Of a stretch of DNA of 64,000 nucleotides, positions 1-10,132 are shown in pieces. The stretch's first letter is position 1; each line of letters starts with the position of its first letter. The stretch is from positions 992,001 to 1,056,000 of the forward strand of contig NZ_CP080544.1 of the NCBI RefSeq assembly GCF_019551435.1, in the 5' to 3' direction. Under the pieces are notes generated by a model. The model did no database searches and had not been told where the DNA came from. It was given only the letters and a program-made list of their open reading frames with translations. The DNA is from Lysobacter soyae. GTDB lineage: Bacteria > Pseudomonadota > Gammaproteobacteria > Xanthomonadales > Xanthomonadaceae. Made by a program: the position numbers and the translations under genes.

Positions 1-1681
1 CGCGTTGGAAGTTCGACACCATGGCTTCGAATTGCGCATGCTTGCCTTCCTTCAACAAGCCCAGCGCACCGGCCAAGTCGGCGCCGGCGGAGAAGGGCTC
101 CGAGTCTTGCCAAATCACCATGCCCTTGAAATCGCGCTCGGCGATTTTGATGGCCTCTTGAATGCCATCGAGCACTTGGTCGCTGACCGTGTGCATTTTG
201 GTCTTGAAACTCAGGACCGCGATGTCTTCGCCGGCGTCACGCCACAAGCGCACGCCGTCGTTTTCCCACACGGTTTCGCCGCGGTCGAACTTTTCGCCCA
301 ATACCGGATCGGGGAAACGCTGGCGCTTGTACACGGGCAAGTCGGAACGGGGCACCATGGCGTCACGTGTCGGGCTATAGCTACCTTCAGTGGAATAAAC
401 GCCTTCGCGCGATTTCACCCAATCCGGCAAAGGTGCGTCACTCATGGCCTTGCCGGCGGCAATGTCTTCCTCGATCCATTGGGCCACTTGCTGCCAACCC
501 GATGCCTGCCAGGTTTCAAACGGGCCCATGCGCCAGCCGTAGCCCCAACGCAAAGCCAGATCCACGTCGCGTGCGGTATCGGCGATGGACTTCAAGTGAT
601 AAGCCGCATAGTGGAACAAATCACGGAAGGTCGCCCATACAAATTGCGCTTGCGGATTGGCGCTTGACCGCAAGTCACCCAACTTCTTGACCGGGTCTTT
701 GCCTTTCAGAATTTCAATAACCTCGGCATCCGCGCCGGCGGAACCGGCGGCGTAGTCTTGTTTGGCAAGATCAAGCACGAAGATGTCTTTGCCGACCTTT
801 CGATAAATACCGGCACCGGTTTTTTGACCCAAGGCGCCTTTTTCCACCAGCGCGCTCAGCCACACCGGTGCCTTGAAATACTTGTGCCAAGGATCATCCG
901 GCAATGTATCGCCCATGGTCTTGATGACGTGCGCCATCGTGTCAAGGCCGACCACGTCGGCGGTGCGATAGGTGGCGGATTTCGGACGGCCGAGCAAAGG
1001 ACCGGTCAAACCATCCACCACATCGAAAGGCAAACCGAACGCGCCCGTGTGATGCATGGCCGCCAAGATCGAAAACACGCCGATGCGATTGCCGATGAAG
1101 TTCGGGGTATCGCGTGCGATAACGACGCCTTTTCCCATATAGGTGGTGAGGAAGGATTCCAACGCATCCATCACCCATTGCTCGGTGTGTTTGGAAGGAA
1201 TCAATTCCGCCAGGTGCATGTAGCGCGGCGGATTGAAGAAGTGCACGCCGCAGAAGCGATGGCGCAGTTCTTCCGGAAGGACGTCGCTCAGGCTGTCAAT
1301 GCCGAGGCCCGAGGTGTTGCTTGCCAAGACGGCATGGGCGGGCACGAACGGCGCGATTTTCTTATAGAGGTCTTGTTTCCAATCCATGCGCTCGGCAATC
1401 GCTTCGATCACCAAATCACAGGACTTCAATTCGTCCAGACCCGTGTTGTAGTTGGCGGCCACGATGGCATCGGCGAAGCTCTTGCGTCCAAACGGTGCCG
1501 GCGACAACTTGCCGAGATTGGCGATGGCCTTGCGGACAATGCCATTGGGATCGCCTTCTTTGGCGGGAAGGTCGAACAACACGACATCAATGCCTGCATT
1601 GACAAAGTGCGCGGCGATTTGCGCGCCCATCACGCCAGCGCCCAAAACGGCAACGCGACGGACCAGCAATTTCTGAGACAT
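1..1681 (-). CDS. 3-hydroxyacyl-CoA dehydrogenase / enoyl-CoA hydratase (C-terminus outside window)
   Basis: Fatty-acid beta-oxidation enzyme that oxidises 3-hydroxyacyl-CoA with NAD+. Read leftward from the ATG at 1681, preceded by a CAGGAG ribosome site, the frame stays open to the window edge for 560 codons. Near the N-terminus is the NAD-binding GAGVMGAQI, followed by the dehydrogenase core with SNTSGLG and GVHFFNPP. The last part before the edge (EPFSAGADLAGAL) looks like the start of a crotonase domain, so this is the dehydrogenase-first arrangement of FadN-type proteins rather than the hydratase-first order of E. coli FadB. It lies 28 bases behind a PsrA-like TetR gene on the same strand, probably an operon controlled by fatty acyl signals. 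The protein is incomplete only because the window ends. Long rightward open frames over this gene are antisense shadows. Confidence 0.9.
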   Translation of the reverse strand, partial: MSQKLLVRRVAVLGAGVMGAQIAAHFVNAGIDVVLFDLPAKEGDPNGIVRKAIANLGKLSPAPFGRKSFADAIVAANYNTGLDELKSCDLVIEAIAERMDWKQDLYKKIAPFVPAHAVLASNTSGLGIDSLSDVLPEELRHRFCGVHFFNPPRYMHLAELIPSKHTEQWVMDALESFLTTYMGKGVVIARDTPNFIGNRIGVFSILAAMHHTGAFGLPFDVVDGLTGPLLGRPKSATYRTADVVGLDTMAHVIKTMGDTLPDDPWHKYFKAPVWLSALVEKGALGQKTGAGIYRKVGKDIFVLDLAKQDYAAGSAGADAEVIEILKGKDPVKKLGDLRSSANPQAQFVWATFRDLFHYAAYHLKSIADTARDVDLALRWGYGWRMGPFETWQASGWQQVAQWIEEDIAAGKAMSDAPLPDWVKSREGVYSTEGSYSPTRDAMVPRSDLPVYKRQRFPDPVLGEKFDRGETVWENDGVRLWRDAGEDIAVLSFKTKMHTVSDQVLDGIQEAIKIAERDFKGMVIWQDSEPFSAGADLAGALGLLKEGKHAQFEAMVSNFQR

Positions 1682-1709
1682 GGTTAAAACTCCTGGGAGA
1701 ATCGATAAG

Positions 1710-2324
1710 TCAGGGGGCCCGGAGGCCGGCGATGGCGAAAGCGATGAGATGGCGCGAGGCCTCTTGGCGGTGGGCCTGTTCGGAACGGCCGGGCGGACGC
1801 CGGATGAGCCCGAAATCGGCCATCGCATAAGTCAGGGCGCCCGCGACAAAATCGAGGCGCCAATAGAGTTCTTGCTTGCTGAGCTCGGGCAGGCATTCGG
1901 ACAAGGCGTGGGCGAACTCACGCAAGACGTGGCCATAGCGCTTGGACACGTATTCCCGCAGGCCGACGTTTTCCTCCACATAGGCGCGTGCCAAGATGCG
2001 GATGAACGCCGTGCCTGTGGAGCCCGCGAGCGCCAGGGCAGGGCTGATGAAGGCGTCGAGGATGCCTTCGAGGTTGTTTTTGCCTTGAGCCAACGCCTGC
2101 TCCAGCCTGGCGAGGCGGTTGGCGCTCATGTCGTCCATCCGGCGACGGAACACCTCATTGATCAGGTTTTCCTTGCTGCCGAAGTGGTAATTCACGGCTG
2201 CGATGTTCACCTGGGCCTTAGAGGTGACCTCGCGCAGGGAGGTCGCCATGAAGCCGTGGGTGGCGAAAAGGGTCTCAGCCGCATTCAGGATTCGGTCCTT
2301 GGTGTTGAATTGGGCGGTTGCCAT
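1710..2324 (-). CDS. TetR-family regulator, PsrA-like (fatty-acid degradation control)
   Basis: DNA-binding repressor of about 204 residues. The N-terminal helix-turn-helix reads TSLREVTSKAQVNIAAVNYH followed by FGSKENLI, which is the recognition region typical of PsrA, and the C-terminal domain carries the LYWRLDFVAGAL stretch also seen in that group. PsrA proteins bind long-chain acyl-CoA or fatty acids and control beta-oxidation genes; the gene directly downstream is a 3-hydroxyacyl-CoA dehydrogenase, which agrees. I place the start at the ATG at 2324. A TTG start at 2342 would add six residues but would fall on the likely operator. Membership of TetR is certain; the PsrA role is inferred from sequence and neighbourhood. 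Confidence 0.88.
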   Translation of the reverse strand: MATAQFNTKDRILNAAETLFATHGFMATSLREVTSKAQVNIAAVNYHFGSKENLINEVFRRRMDDMSANRLARLEQALAQGKNNLEGILDAFISPALALAGSTGTAFIRILARAYVEENVGLREYVSKRYGHVLREFAHALSECLPELSKQELYWRLDFVAGALTYAMADFGLIRRPPGRSEQAHRQEASRHLIAFAIAGLRAP

Positions 2325-2341
2325 AGGGAGTGTCCGATTCA

Positions 2342-2355
2342 ATCAAGCGTTTGAT
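2342..2355. promoter_or_regulatory. Candidate PsrA-type operator palindrome
   Basis: The 14 bases ATCAAGCGTTTGAT form a near-perfect palindrome (ATCAA/TTGAT arms) 17 bases upstream of the TetR start. The published PsrA motif is described as paired CAAAC/GTTTG-like half-sites, and CAAGC-GTTTG resembles it with no spacer. The position would suit autoregulation and control of the downstream dehydrogenase. Function is inferred. Confidence 0.45.
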
Positions 2356-2507
2356 ATGCAGACTATAGCGTATGGTCGCATTCATGCAAATGACAGGAAA
2401 GCTGTGAAAGGGCTAGAATGAGCAATCAATTTCCACCGTAAGTCCGCGTTTGCAGAGGGCTTGCGGCATTTTTCGTATCTGCACTCAACTTTTTCGGAGT
2501 TTTTCTT

Positions 2508-2933
2508 ATGGCGCAGGAGCGCACCCTCTCGATCATCAAGCCCGACGCCGTTGCCAAGAACGTCATCGGTGAAATCTACGCCCGTTTCGAGAAGAACGGT
2601 TTGCGCGTCGTTGCTTCGAAAATGAAGCAACTCTCCAAGCAAGAAGCGGAAGGCTTCTACGCCGTGCATCGCGAGCGTCCCTTCTTCGGCGCGTTGGTCA
2701 ACTTCATGATCTCGGGTCCGGTGATGATCCAAGTGTTGGAAGGCGAAGGCGCGGTGTTGAAGAACCGTGACCTGATGGGCGCCACCAACCCGAAGGAAGC
2801 CGCTGCCGGCACCATCCGCGCCGACTTCGCCGATTCGATCGATGCGAACGCCGTGCACGGTTCGGATTCGCTCGAAAACGCCGCGATCGAAATCGCTTAC
2901 TTCTTCCCGGCAACGGACGTTTACGGCCGCTGA
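2508..2933 (+). CDS. ndk: Nucleoside diphosphate kinase
   Basis: Transfers the gamma phosphate of ATP to nucleoside diphosphates through a phosphohistidine. The 141 residues match the normal family length. The start [18 protein letters not shown] is characteristic, and the catalytic histidine is His117 within NAVHGSDS. It begins the rightward core block; rlmN starts one base after its stop codon, so the two are probably translated from one message. No oddities were seen. Confidence 0.97.
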   Translation: MAQERTLSIIKPDAVAKNVIGEIYARFEKNGLRVVASKMKQLSKQEAEGFYAVHRERPFFGALVNFMISGPVMIQVLEGEGAVLKNRDLMGATNPKEAAAGTIRADFADSIDANAVHGSDSLENAAIEIAYFFPATDVYGR

Positions 2934-2934
2934 T

Positions 2935-4089
2935 ATGACGGAAGCTTCGCGCCAAAAGCAAAACCTGCTTGAGCTGGATCGCGAAGGTCTGGAGCGTTTC
3001 TTCGTGGAAACGCTCGATGAAAAGAAGTTCCGTGCGCATCAGGTGATGAAGTGGATTCATCACCGCCACGTGACTTCGATAGAGGAAATGACCGATCTCG
3101 GCAAACACCTTCGTGCAAAGCTCGAAGACGCTGCCGAGATCGTTGTCCCCAACGTCATGTTCGACAAGCCATCCGTCGACGGCACGCACAAATGGCTGCT
3201 CGGGATGGATGGCGGAAATGCCATCGAAACCGTATATATCCCTGACAAAGGGCGCGGCACTTTGTGCGTGTCTTCGCAAGTGGGCTGTGCATTGAATTGC
3301 ACGTTTTGCTCCACAGCGACACAAGGTTTCAATCGCAATCTCTCAACGGCTGAAATCATCGGCCAGGTTTGGGTGGCGGCAAAACACCTGGGCAACATTC
3401 CGCATCGCGAACGCAAACTCACCAACGTTGTCATGATGGGAATGGGCGAACCGCTCATGAACTTCGACAACGTCGTTCGCGCTATGAGCGTGATGCGAGA
3501 TGACTTCGGTTACGGCTTGGCCAACAAGCGCGTCACTTTGTCGACGGCGGGTCTCGTGCCGATGATCGATAAGCTCGCGCAGGAAAGTGACGTCTCTTTG
3601 GCGGTGTCCTTGCATGCGCCGTTCGACGAGCTGCGTGACGAATTGGTGCCGCTCAACAAGAAATACAACATTGCCACGTTGATGGACGCCTGCACGCGCT
3701 ATGCACTGCGCAAGAAGGGCGAGTCTGTCACTTTTGAATACACCTTGATGCAAGGCATCAATGATCAGCCCGAGCACGCACGTGCCTTGGCGCGTTTGAT
3801 GCGCGATTTCGATCGTTCGGTGCAAATGAAAGACGCTGCCAAGGTCAATCTGATTCCGTTCAACCCCTTCCCGGGTACGCGCTACGCGCGTTCGAAGGCG
3901 GATGACATCCGCGCGTTCCAACAGGTGTTGAACAACGCAGGTTTGGTGGCGCCGGTGCGACGCACGCGCGGCGATGACATTGACGCGGCTTGCGGTCAGT
4001 TGAAGGGCCAAGTGCTCGACCGCACGCGCCGTCAGGCCGAGCACGCCAAACGGCTCAAACAAACGGGTGATTTTGATGCTGCTGCGTAA
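2935..4089 (+). CDS. rlmN: Dual-specificity RNA methyltransferase RlmN (23S rRNA A2503 / tRNA A37)
   Basis: Radical SAM enzyme that places a C2 methyl group on A2503 of 23S rRNA and A37 of some tRNAs. The 384 residues contain the iron-sulphur cluster motif [10 protein letters not shown] (Cys118, Cys122, Cys125), GMGEPLMNF, and the methyl-carrying cysteine near the end in DIDAACGQL (Cys353). The ATG at 2935 follows the ndk stop after one base and is preferred to upstream in-frame starts that lie inside ndk. The C-terminus overlaps the beginning of the pilF gene, consistent with translational coupling. Confidence 0.96.
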   Translation: MTEASRQKQNLLELDREGLERFFVETLDEKKFRAHQVMKWIHHRHVTSIEEMTDLGKHLRAKLEDAAEIVVPNVMFDKPSVDGTHKWLLGMDGGNAIETVYIPDKGRGTLCVSSQVGCALNCTFCSTATQGFNRNLSTAEIIGQVWVAAKHLGNIPHRERKLTNVVMMGMGEPLMNFDNVVRAMSVMRDDFGYGLANKRVTLSTAGLVPMIDKLAQESDVSLAVSLHAPFDELRDELVPLNKKYNIATLMDACTRYALRKKGESVTFEYTLMQGINDQPEHARALARLMRDFDRSVQMKDAAKVNLIPFNPFPGTRYARSKADDIRAFQQVLNNAGLVAPVRRTRGDDIDAACGQLKGQVLDRTRRQAEHAKRLKQTGDFDAAA

Positions 4090-4867
4090 GGCGCTCCTCG
4101 TTGCATTGGTTTCGACTGTGGCCATCGCCGGCTGCAAGCGCCTCACTTTCATCAAGCCGAACTACGACAAGATGAAGGTTGAGCAGGTCAAGCAAGCGCC
4201 CAACCTGCACGACAGCGACGCCGACAAGCGCCGAATGATGGCGGCCGATTCGGTCGAAGCGGCGGCCAACCGCCTGCAAGCGGGCGATTTGGACGGTGCG
4301 GAAGTGGCGGCGAAAAACGCCATCAAGATTTCCCCGGCCGATCCCGCCGGCTACTCCATTCTCGCCTTGGTGCAACAGACGCGCGGCAATTCGGCCGCTG
4401 CCGGCGACAACTTCAAGAAAGCGGCCGCGTTGCCCAACGCGGGCCCGGCAGCGTGGGGCAACTACGGTTCCTGGCTGTGTGAAAGCGGCCAAGCGACGGA
4501 AGGGCTCAACTGGATCGATCGCGCACTGCAGTACCCGGATGCCGTTGATGCGGCGGGCATGTTGGCCAACGCCGGCAAATGTGCATTGAAGGCCGGGCAA
4601 ACCGCACGCGCCGAGCAGAACCTGCGGGCGGCATTGGACGCCGCACCGAATAACGGTGTCGCGCTGGATGGCATGACCCAGCTCATGATCGAACGCGGCC
4701 AAAACTTCGAAGCGCGCGCTTTTTCCGAGCGTCGCTTGGCGCTTGGCGAATCGTCGGAAAGTCTGCAGCGCGCGATTCTCATCGAAACCAAACTTGGCGA
4801 TAGCGCCAGCGCACAGCGCTACCGTGATCGTCTGACAAAACTCAATTCCCCCGCCACCTCACGCTGA
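4076..4867 (+). CDS. pilF: Type IV pilus biogenesis/stability lipoprotein PilF (PilW), TPR protein
   Basis: Outer-membrane pilotin needed in this family for assembly of the PilQ secretin and for type IV pili. About 263 residues from the ATG at 4076 (a GTG at 4067 is an alternative). A lipoprotein signal ends in VAIAGC with the lipidated cysteine at residue 20. Helical TPR-like repeats follow ([20 protein letters not shown], then similar blocks). It overlaps the end of rlmN by 14 bases and precedes rodZ by 10, the usual gammaproteobacterial order. Confidence 0.9.
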   Translation: MLLRKALLVALVSTVAIAGCKRLTFIKPNYDKMKVEQVKQAPNLHDSDADKRRMMAADSVEAAANRLQAGDLDGAEVAAKNAIKISPADPAGYSILALVQQTRGNSAAAGDNFKKAAALPNAGPAAWGNYGSWLCESGQATEGLNWIDRALQYPDAVDAAGMLANAGKCALKAGQTARAEQNLRAALDAAPNNGVALDGMTQLMIERGQNFEARAFSERRLALGESSESLQRAILIETKLGDSASAQRYRDRLTKLNSPATSR

Positions 4868-4877
4868 AGTCACCGAA

Positions 4878-5702
4878 ATGCAAGAGTCCCTTTACAGCAC
4901 CACCAATCCGGGCACCCTCGAATGCGGTCACCGGTTGCGCACTGCGCGAGAGAATGCAGGTAAATCGATTCAAGAAGTGGCGACCGCCGCCCGATTGCCG
5001 CTGCGAACGGTCACGATGATCGAGAGCGGGGAATGGGCGCCGATCGGTGCGCCGATTTTCGTCAAAGGCGCGGTGCGCAGCTACGGCAAATTGATGCGTG
5101 TGGACGTCGAACCGTATTTGGTCGGTGTGCCGCAGTCAGAACCGCCGCAACTGGTTTCCCATACCCGTACGCCGCCGGTGAAGCGCGTGATGGATGTCGT
5201 TGCTCCGCGTTTGGTGTACGTGCTCATGACCGCCATCATTGCCGTGCCGGTATGGATGGCGGCGACGCGATCGCCCTTGGGCGAAAGCCAAAACAATCAA
5301 ACCGCCAGTTTGGAGTCCGACGCGCAAGTTGCCGGCAGCACCGCCAATGGGGAGACCCGCCAAGCCGCTGCCGTCTCGCAAAAACCGGTCATTGCCTCCA
5401 TGACGCCCGGTCTTGCTGAAGCCGCGCAACCCATCGGCGATATCGCCCTCTCATTCAACGGCGAAAGCTGGGTTCAGATCTTCGGAAAAGACGGTGCCGT
5501 GGTCGAGAAAGGATTGATCAAAGCCGGCGAAACCCGCAATTTCAAGTCGAGCGACATCAGCCGCATGACGATCGGCAATGTCAGTGAAGTCAGCATCACG
5601 CAAGGGGGTGCGGCCGTTGACACGTCAGCCTTCGCAAAGTCGAACGTGGCACGAATTGCTGTATCCTCGGACGGCAAGCTCGGCGGCGGAAACGCCGAAT
5701 AA
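4878..5702 (+). CDS. rodZ: Cytoskeletal protein RodZ (HTH and DUF4115 domains)
   Basis: Inner-membrane protein linking MreB filaments to the cell-wall elongation machinery. The 274 residues show a cytoplasmic Cro/CI-like helix-turn-helix at about 18-75 (RLRTARENAGKSIQEVATAA), one membrane segment at about 110-128 (LVYVLMTAIIAVPVWMA), a variable linker and a C-terminal DUF4115 domain (LSFNGESWVQIFGKDGAV). The order pilF-rodZ is typical. It is followed directly by the YfgM-like gene, with no ispG or hisS between. Confidence 0.92.
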   Translation: MQESLYSTTNPGTLECGHRLRTARENAGKSIQEVATAARLPLRTVTMIESGEWAPIGAPIFVKGAVRSYGKLMRVDVEPYLVGVPQSEPPQLVSHTRTPPVKRVMDVVAPRLVYVLMTAIIAVPVWMAATRSPLGESQNNQTASLESDAQVAGSTANGETRQAAAVSQKPVIASMTPGLAEAAQPIGDIALSFNGESWVQIFGKDGAVVEKGLIKAGETRNFKSSDISRMTIGNVSEVSITQGGAAVDTSAFAKSNVARIAVSSDGKLGGGNAE

Positions 5703-5753
5703 ACCCTTCAATCCGGATTGATGACGAGTCGCGCATCGCGGCTCCAGACACGC

Positions 5754-6386
5754 ATGGCTATTGACGATCTATTAGACGAACACGAACAGGGCGAAGTTGT
5801 CCGCAATTGGTTGCGCCGCAACGGCGCCAGCATCCTGACCGGCATCCTCATCGGATTGGCCATGATCATGGGCTGGAAATGGTGGCAAGCCAAGCAAGCC
5901 AGCGATGCGTCGGCGCGCGCGCAGCAATTTGAAGCCCAAGTGGCCAACACGGCGGATCCGGCCAAAGCGGCTGCGGGTATCGCCAAACTGCCGGCGGATT
6001 CCATGTACGGCGCTTTGGCCCGCATGCAACTCGCACGTTCACAAGTCGATGCCGGCAAGTCGGCCGACGCTCTGGCGACGCTGAAGCAAATTCAGGTCAA
6101 AGACGCCGGCATCATGAGTACGGTTCAAGTGCGCATCGCGCGCCTGTTGATCGAAACCGGCAAACCGCAAGAAGCGATCACGACGGTCAAGGCTTTGGAC
6201 TCGGCCGGCGCTTTCGAAGTCACGGGTGATGCCTACGCGCGCCTCGGCAAGAACGCAGAAGCGCAGGCCGCATATAAACGTGCGCTGACCGCAATGGAAG
6301 TCGGCAGTAACGCTCGCGCCATTGTTGAACTCAAACTTGAAGATGTGGGCGGTCAAGTGCCGAACGCAGGCGTTGCGACGTCCTGA
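5754..6386 (+). CDS. YfgM-like membrane-anchored TPR protein
   Basis: A member of the YfgM/tetratricopeptide family that associates with the Sec translocon and periplasmic chaperones. I chose the ATG at 5754 because MAIDDLLDEHEQ is the common N-terminus of xanthomonad relatives; an ATG at 5721 would add 11 residues. A single membrane segment (ILTGILIGLAMIMGWKWW) is followed by a periplasmic helical repeat region (LATLKQIQVKD, YARLGKNAEAQAAYKRAL). It lies between rodZ and bamB, where yfgM is normally found. Confidence 0.88.
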   Translation: MAIDDLLDEHEQGEVVRNWLRRNGASILTGILIGLAMIMGWKWWQAKQASDASARAQQFEAQVANTADPAKAAAGIAKLPADSMYGALARMQLARSQVDAGKSADALATLKQIQVKDAGIMSTVQVRIARLLIETGKPQEAITTVKALDSAGAFEVTGDAYARLGKNAEAQAAYKRALTAMEVGSNARAIVELKLEDVGGQVPNAGVATS

Positions 6387-6420
6387 TCCCGCATTCCGAC
6401 AGCTCCCAAGGATTTCACGT

Positions 6421-7608
6421 ATGACAGCTCGTTCCACCTTGTTCAAGACCACACTGTTGATTGCCGGCGTCGCGTCATTGGCCGGTTGTGCTTCGGTCAA
6501 GAACATGTTCGGCAGCAGCTCCGCGCGCGCTGACAAAAAAGCCAGCAAGCCTGCAGAATTGGTGAAGTTCAAACCCTCCGCCAATTTTTCCAAAGTCTGG
6601 TCGATCAATGTGGGTAAGGGCGGCGAACGCGCCGGCCTGAGCCAAGTCCCCGCCGTTGCCGATGGCCATGTGTATGCAGCTGCCGTATCGGGCGGTGTGC
6701 AGGCTTACGATCTCGCGACCGGCAAACAGATTTGGAAATACGATTCGAAGGCGCGTTTGTCGGGCGGTCCGGGCGCAGGTCAAGGTCTGGTCGTGGTCGG
6801 TGGATTGGACGGTGAAGTCATCGCACTCGACGCCGCCACCGGCGCAGAGAAATGGACAGCCAAAGTCATCAACGAAGTCATCACCGCGCCGGCGATCGGC
6901 AACGGGGTGGTCGTGGTGCGCTCCAACGACGGTCGTCTGACCGCGTTCGATATGAACACCGGTGAGCGTCGCTGGAACTGGTCAGCTGAACCGGTCGCGC
7001 TTTCGGTGCGCGGTAACAGCGCGCCGCTGATGGGCCCTGGCGCAGTCTTTACCGGCACCGACAGCGGCAAGTTGGTTGCGCTGGGTGCTGCCGATGGCGG
7101 ACAAGGTTGGGAAGCCACGGTTGCCGATCCTGACGGTCGCAATGAATTGCAACGCATGGTCGACGTCGACGGCACGCCCGTGCTCGAAGGTTCGGTCCTT
7201 TACGCCAGCAGCTACAAAGGACGTACGGTGGCGGTTGACGGCCCGAGCGGTCAAATCATGTGGGCACAAGAACACGGTGGCGCCGGCGGCGTTGGCGTCG
7301 GTGCGACCGCACTGGTGGTGAGCGACGCAAAGGATGTTGTTTGGGCGCTCGACAAGAGCACCGGCGCACCGATGTGGTCGTATCCGGAACTGGCACGTCG
7401 CAGCATCTCGGCCCCGGCCGTGCTCGGCGACTATGCCGTGGTCGGCGACTATGACGGCTACCTGCATTGGTTCCGTATGAGCGATGGCCAGTTGGTCAAT
7501 CGTCTGCGCTTTGGCGGCGGTCCGATCCGCAGCCAACCGGTGGTCGCCAACGACATGGTCATTGTCCAGAACTCGGGCGGTGAGATTGCCGCTTTCCGCG
7601 CGAACTAA
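6421..7608 (+). CDS. bamB: Outer membrane protein assembly factor BamB
   Basis: Lipoprotein of the BAM complex that helps fold beta-barrel proteins into the outer membrane. The ATG at 6421 has an AAGGA site upstream. The lipobox SLAGC places the lipid on Cys23. The 395 residues then form PQQ-like beta-propeller blades, visible as repeated patterns such as VYAAAVSGGVQAYDLATGKQ and VVVVRSNDGRLTAFDMNTGE. It is followed by der after three bases, as in most gammaproteobacteria. Confidence 0.95.
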   Translation: MTARSTLFKTTLLIAGVASLAGCASVKNMFGSSSARADKKASKPAELVKFKPSANFSKVWSINVGKGGERAGLSQVPAVADGHVYAAAVSGGVQAYDLATGKQIWKYDSKARLSGGPGAGQGLVVVGGLDGEVIALDAATGAEKWTAKVINEVITAPAIGNGVVVVRSNDGRLTAFDMNTGERRWNWSAEPVALSVRGNSAPLMGPGAVFTGTDSGKLVALGAADGGQGWEATVADPDGRNELQRMVDVDGTPVLEGSVLYASSYKGRTVAVDGPSGQIMWAQEHGGAGGVGVGATALVVSDAKDVVWALDKSTGAPMWSYPELARRSISAPAVLGDYAVVGDYDGYLHWFRMSDGQLVNRLRFGGGPIRSQPVVANDMVIVQNSGGEIAAFRAN

Positions 7609-7611
7609 GTC

Positions 7612-9015
7612 ATGTTGCCGACGTTAGCGCTTGTTGGCCGCCCCAACGTCGGCAAATCCACGCTCTTCAATGGCCTCACGCGCACGCGTGACGCCCTGGT
7701 GCATGACGAACCCGGGGTGACCCGGGATCGTAATTACGGCGTCTGCCGTCTGGACGAAGATCGGCCGTTTGTCGTCATCGACACTGGCGGTATTGCCGGC
7801 GAAGACGAAGGTTTGGCCGGCGCCACCGCGAAGCAATCGCGTGCCGCAGCCGAAGAGGCCGATCTCATCTGTTTCGTGGTCGATGGCCGGGATGGTCCGA
7901 CCGCTTTGGACGATGAAATCCTGCGCTGGCTACGCAAACTCGCACGACCCACCTTGTTGGTCGTCAACAAAGTGGATGGCATCGACACCGAAGCCGCGAT
8001 CAACGAATTCGTGCGATTCGGTTTCAAGGAAGTCATTCCCACGGCGGCCTCGCACCGCTCGGGCATTGATGATTTGCTCGACGCCGTGCTGCCCAAATTG
8101 CCTGAGCAAGGGCAGGGCGAAGAACTCGACGATGATCCGGAGCGCGTACGCATTGCGTTTATCGGCCGCCCCAATGTCGGCAAGTCCACCGTGGTCAACC
8201 GGATTCTCGGCGAAGAGCGCATGATCGCCTCCGATGTGCCTGGCACCACGCGCGATTCGATCTCCGTCGATCTGGAACGCGATGGCCGCAAGTATCGATT
8301 GATTGACACCGCCGGATTGCGTCGCCGTTCGAAAGTGGATGAAGCGGTCGAGAAGTTCTCGGTCGTGAAAACGCTGCAAGCGATCGAGCAATGCCAAGTC
8401 GCCGTGCTGATGCTCGATGCCACCGAAGGCGTGACCGACCAGGATGCGACGGTTCTGTCTGCGGTCCTCGATGCGGGACGCGCCTTGGTGATTGCGATCA
8501 ACAAGTGGGACGGTCTGGAAAAATACCAGCGCGAACAAGCGGAGACGATGTTGTCCCGCAAGCTCGGCTTTGTCGATTGGGCACAGGCGGTGCGGATTTC
8601 TGCCTTGCATGGCTCGGGTTTGCGGGAGCTTTTCCGCGCTATCCACCGTGCCCACGCATCGGCGACGCGCGAATTCGGTACCAGCGAAGTCACGCGCGCG
8701 GTTGAAGCGGCCTATACCGCCAATCCGCCGCCGGTGATTCGCGGTCATGTCGCCAAAATGCGTTTCGCCCATGCGGGAGGCAGCAATCCACCGACCTTCA
8801 TCGTGCATGGCACGCGTTTGCGTACCTTGTCGGAAACGTATCGCCGCTATTTGGAAAATTTCTTCCGCAAGCGATTCAAGTTGGTTGGCACGCCTGTGCG
8901 TTTTGTGTTCCGCGAAAGCGACAACCCGTTCAAAGACAAAGTCAACGTTTTGACCGACAAGCAAAAGGCCAAGCGCCAACGCATGATCCGGCACCACAAG
9001 CGCAACGACAAATAA
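7612..9015 (+). CDS. der: Ribosome biogenesis GTPase Der (EngA)
   Basis: Essential GTPase for 50S subunit assembly. The 467 residues contain two tandem GTPase domains, each with the same P-loop GRPNVGKST (residues 9-17 and 185-193), DTAG/DTGG switch II motifs and NKVD/NKWD specificity motifs, followed by the C-terminal KH-like domain ending in a basic tail ([16 protein letters not shown]). The tandem domains are diagnostic. Its stop is three bases from the start of the next gene. Confidence 0.97.
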   Translation: MLPTLALVGRPNVGKSTLFNGLTRTRDALVHDEPGVTRDRNYGVCRLDEDRPFVVIDTGGIAGEDEGLAGATAKQSRAAAEEADLICFVVDGRDGPTALDDEILRWLRKLARPTLLVVNKVDGIDTEAAINEFVRFGFKEVIPTAASHRSGIDDLLDAVLPKLPEQGQGEELDDDPERVRIAFIGRPNVGKSTVVNRILGEERMIASDVPGTTRDSISVDLERDGRKYRLIDTAGLRRRSKVDEAVEKFSVVKTLQAIEQCQVAVLMLDATEGVTDQDATVLSAVLDAGRALVIAINKWDGLEKYQREQAETMLSRKLGFVDWAQAVRISALHGSGLRELFRAIHRAHASATREFGTSEVTRAVEAAYTANPPPVIRGHVAKMRFAHAGGSNPPTFIVHGTRLRTLSETYRRYLENFFRKRFKLVGTPVRFVFRESDNPFKDKVNVLTDKQKAKRQRMIRHHKRNDK

Positions 9016-9018
9016 GCC

Positions 9019-10095
9019 ATGGACAAGCACTCGCTTTCACCCCGCGAGGCGATTGAAAAAATGCGTGCGGGCATGCGCTTGCTGGACATTCGCGGTGAGA
9101 TAGAACGATTGTCGGGCATGGCCGAAGGCGCCACCGCTCTCGTCATGGATGATTTGCTCGCGGCGCCGGACACGCATCTTGGCGATGCGCCGGTGATGTT
9201 GATTTGCCAGAAGGGTATTCGGTCTGCAAACGCCGCGGCGCAATTGCGCGATGCCGGATTCAACGCGCTGTCGGTGGACGGCGGCACCGAAGCCTGGATC
9301 GCCGCGAATCTGCCAATCACATCCTCGGCGCTGGACGATTCCACGGGCGATCCGCATTTTGCCGAACGCTACTCAAGGCAAATGCGTCTGCCCCAAGTCG
9401 GTATGGAAGGGCAGCGCAAACTCAGCAACGCCCGCGTCGTCATTGTTGGTGCGGGTGGCTTGGGCGCACCGTCCAGTTACTATCTTGCGGCCGCGGGTGT
9501 GGGCCACCTCAGTTTGGTGGATCACGACGTCGTCGATCGAAGCAATCTGCAACGCCAAATCGTGCACGTGGACGCCGACGTGGGCCGGAAGAAAGTCGCT
9601 TCCGCACGCGAGCGATTGATGGCGTTGAATCCTCAGATCTCAATCGAGACACATGACCTGGCATTGGACATGGGAAATGCGGCGACGTTGATTGCGGGGG
9701 CCGATGTCGTGCTCGATGGCTCTGACAATTTCGCGGTCCGTCATGCATTGAACGCCGCATCTGTCGCGGCGCGCATTCCGTTGGTTTACGGTGCCGTCGA
9801 TCGTTTTACCGGCCATGCCAGCGTCTTCAACGCGGGTGCGCGCGGCGCAGTACCTTGTTATCGCTGCTTGTTCCCCGATGCCCCGGAAGGCGTGCTGAAC
9901 TGCGCGGAAGCCGGCGTTCTGGGTGTCGTTCCCGGCATCGTAGGTATGATTCAGGCGACCGAAGTCTTGAAGCTATTGCTCGGCATCGGCGACACCTTGA
10001 GTGGCACTCTGCTGCAGTTCAACGCCTTGGACATGCAGTTCAAACGCAGCAAGATTGTTCCGGATCCGGCCTGTCGCGCCTGCGGCAAAGCGTGA
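9019..10095 (+). CDS. moeB: MoeB-type adenylyltransferase with N-terminal rhodanese domain
   Basis: Adenylates the C-terminal glycine of a MoaD/ThiS-like sulphur carrier for molybdopterin or related sulphur transfer. Residues 1-100 form a rhodanese domain with the active loop CQKGIR (Cys63 to Arg68). Residues 115-358 form the ThiF/MoeB fold with the ATP-binding [10 protein letters not shown] and the Arg-rich RSNLQRQ. Two zinc pairs, CYRC (280/283) and CRAC (352/355), complete a four-cysteine site. The domain order is the reverse of eukaryotic MOCS3, which has rhodanese last. No moaD or moaE gene is nearby, so the exact carrier is unknown. Confidence 0.9.
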   Translation: MDKHSLSPREAIEKMRAGMRLLDIRGEIERLSGMAEGATALVMDDLLAAPDTHLGDAPVMLICQKGIRSANAAAQLRDAGFNALSVDGGTEAWIAANLPITSSALDDSTGDPHFAERYSRQMRLPQVGMEGQRKLSNARVVIVGAGGLGAPSSYYLAAAGVGHLSLVDHDVVDRSNLQRQIVHVDADVGRKKVASARERLMALNPQISIETHDLALDMGNAATLIAGADVVLDGSDNFAVRHALNAASVAARIPLVYGAVDRFTGHASVFNAGARGAVPCYRCLFPDAPEGVLNCAEAGVLGVVPGIVGMIQATEVLKLLLGIGDTLSGTLLQFNALDMQFKRSKIVPDPACRACGKA

Positions 10096-10132
10096 TGCGA
10101 TAATACGCAGCTCCCCAACGCACGACCGACGC

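Noticed and set aside
758-1687. Long rightward open frame at the left edge
   Set aside because: It is antisense to a clear 3-hydroxyacyl-CoA dehydrogenase and has a composition typical of GC-rich shadow frames.
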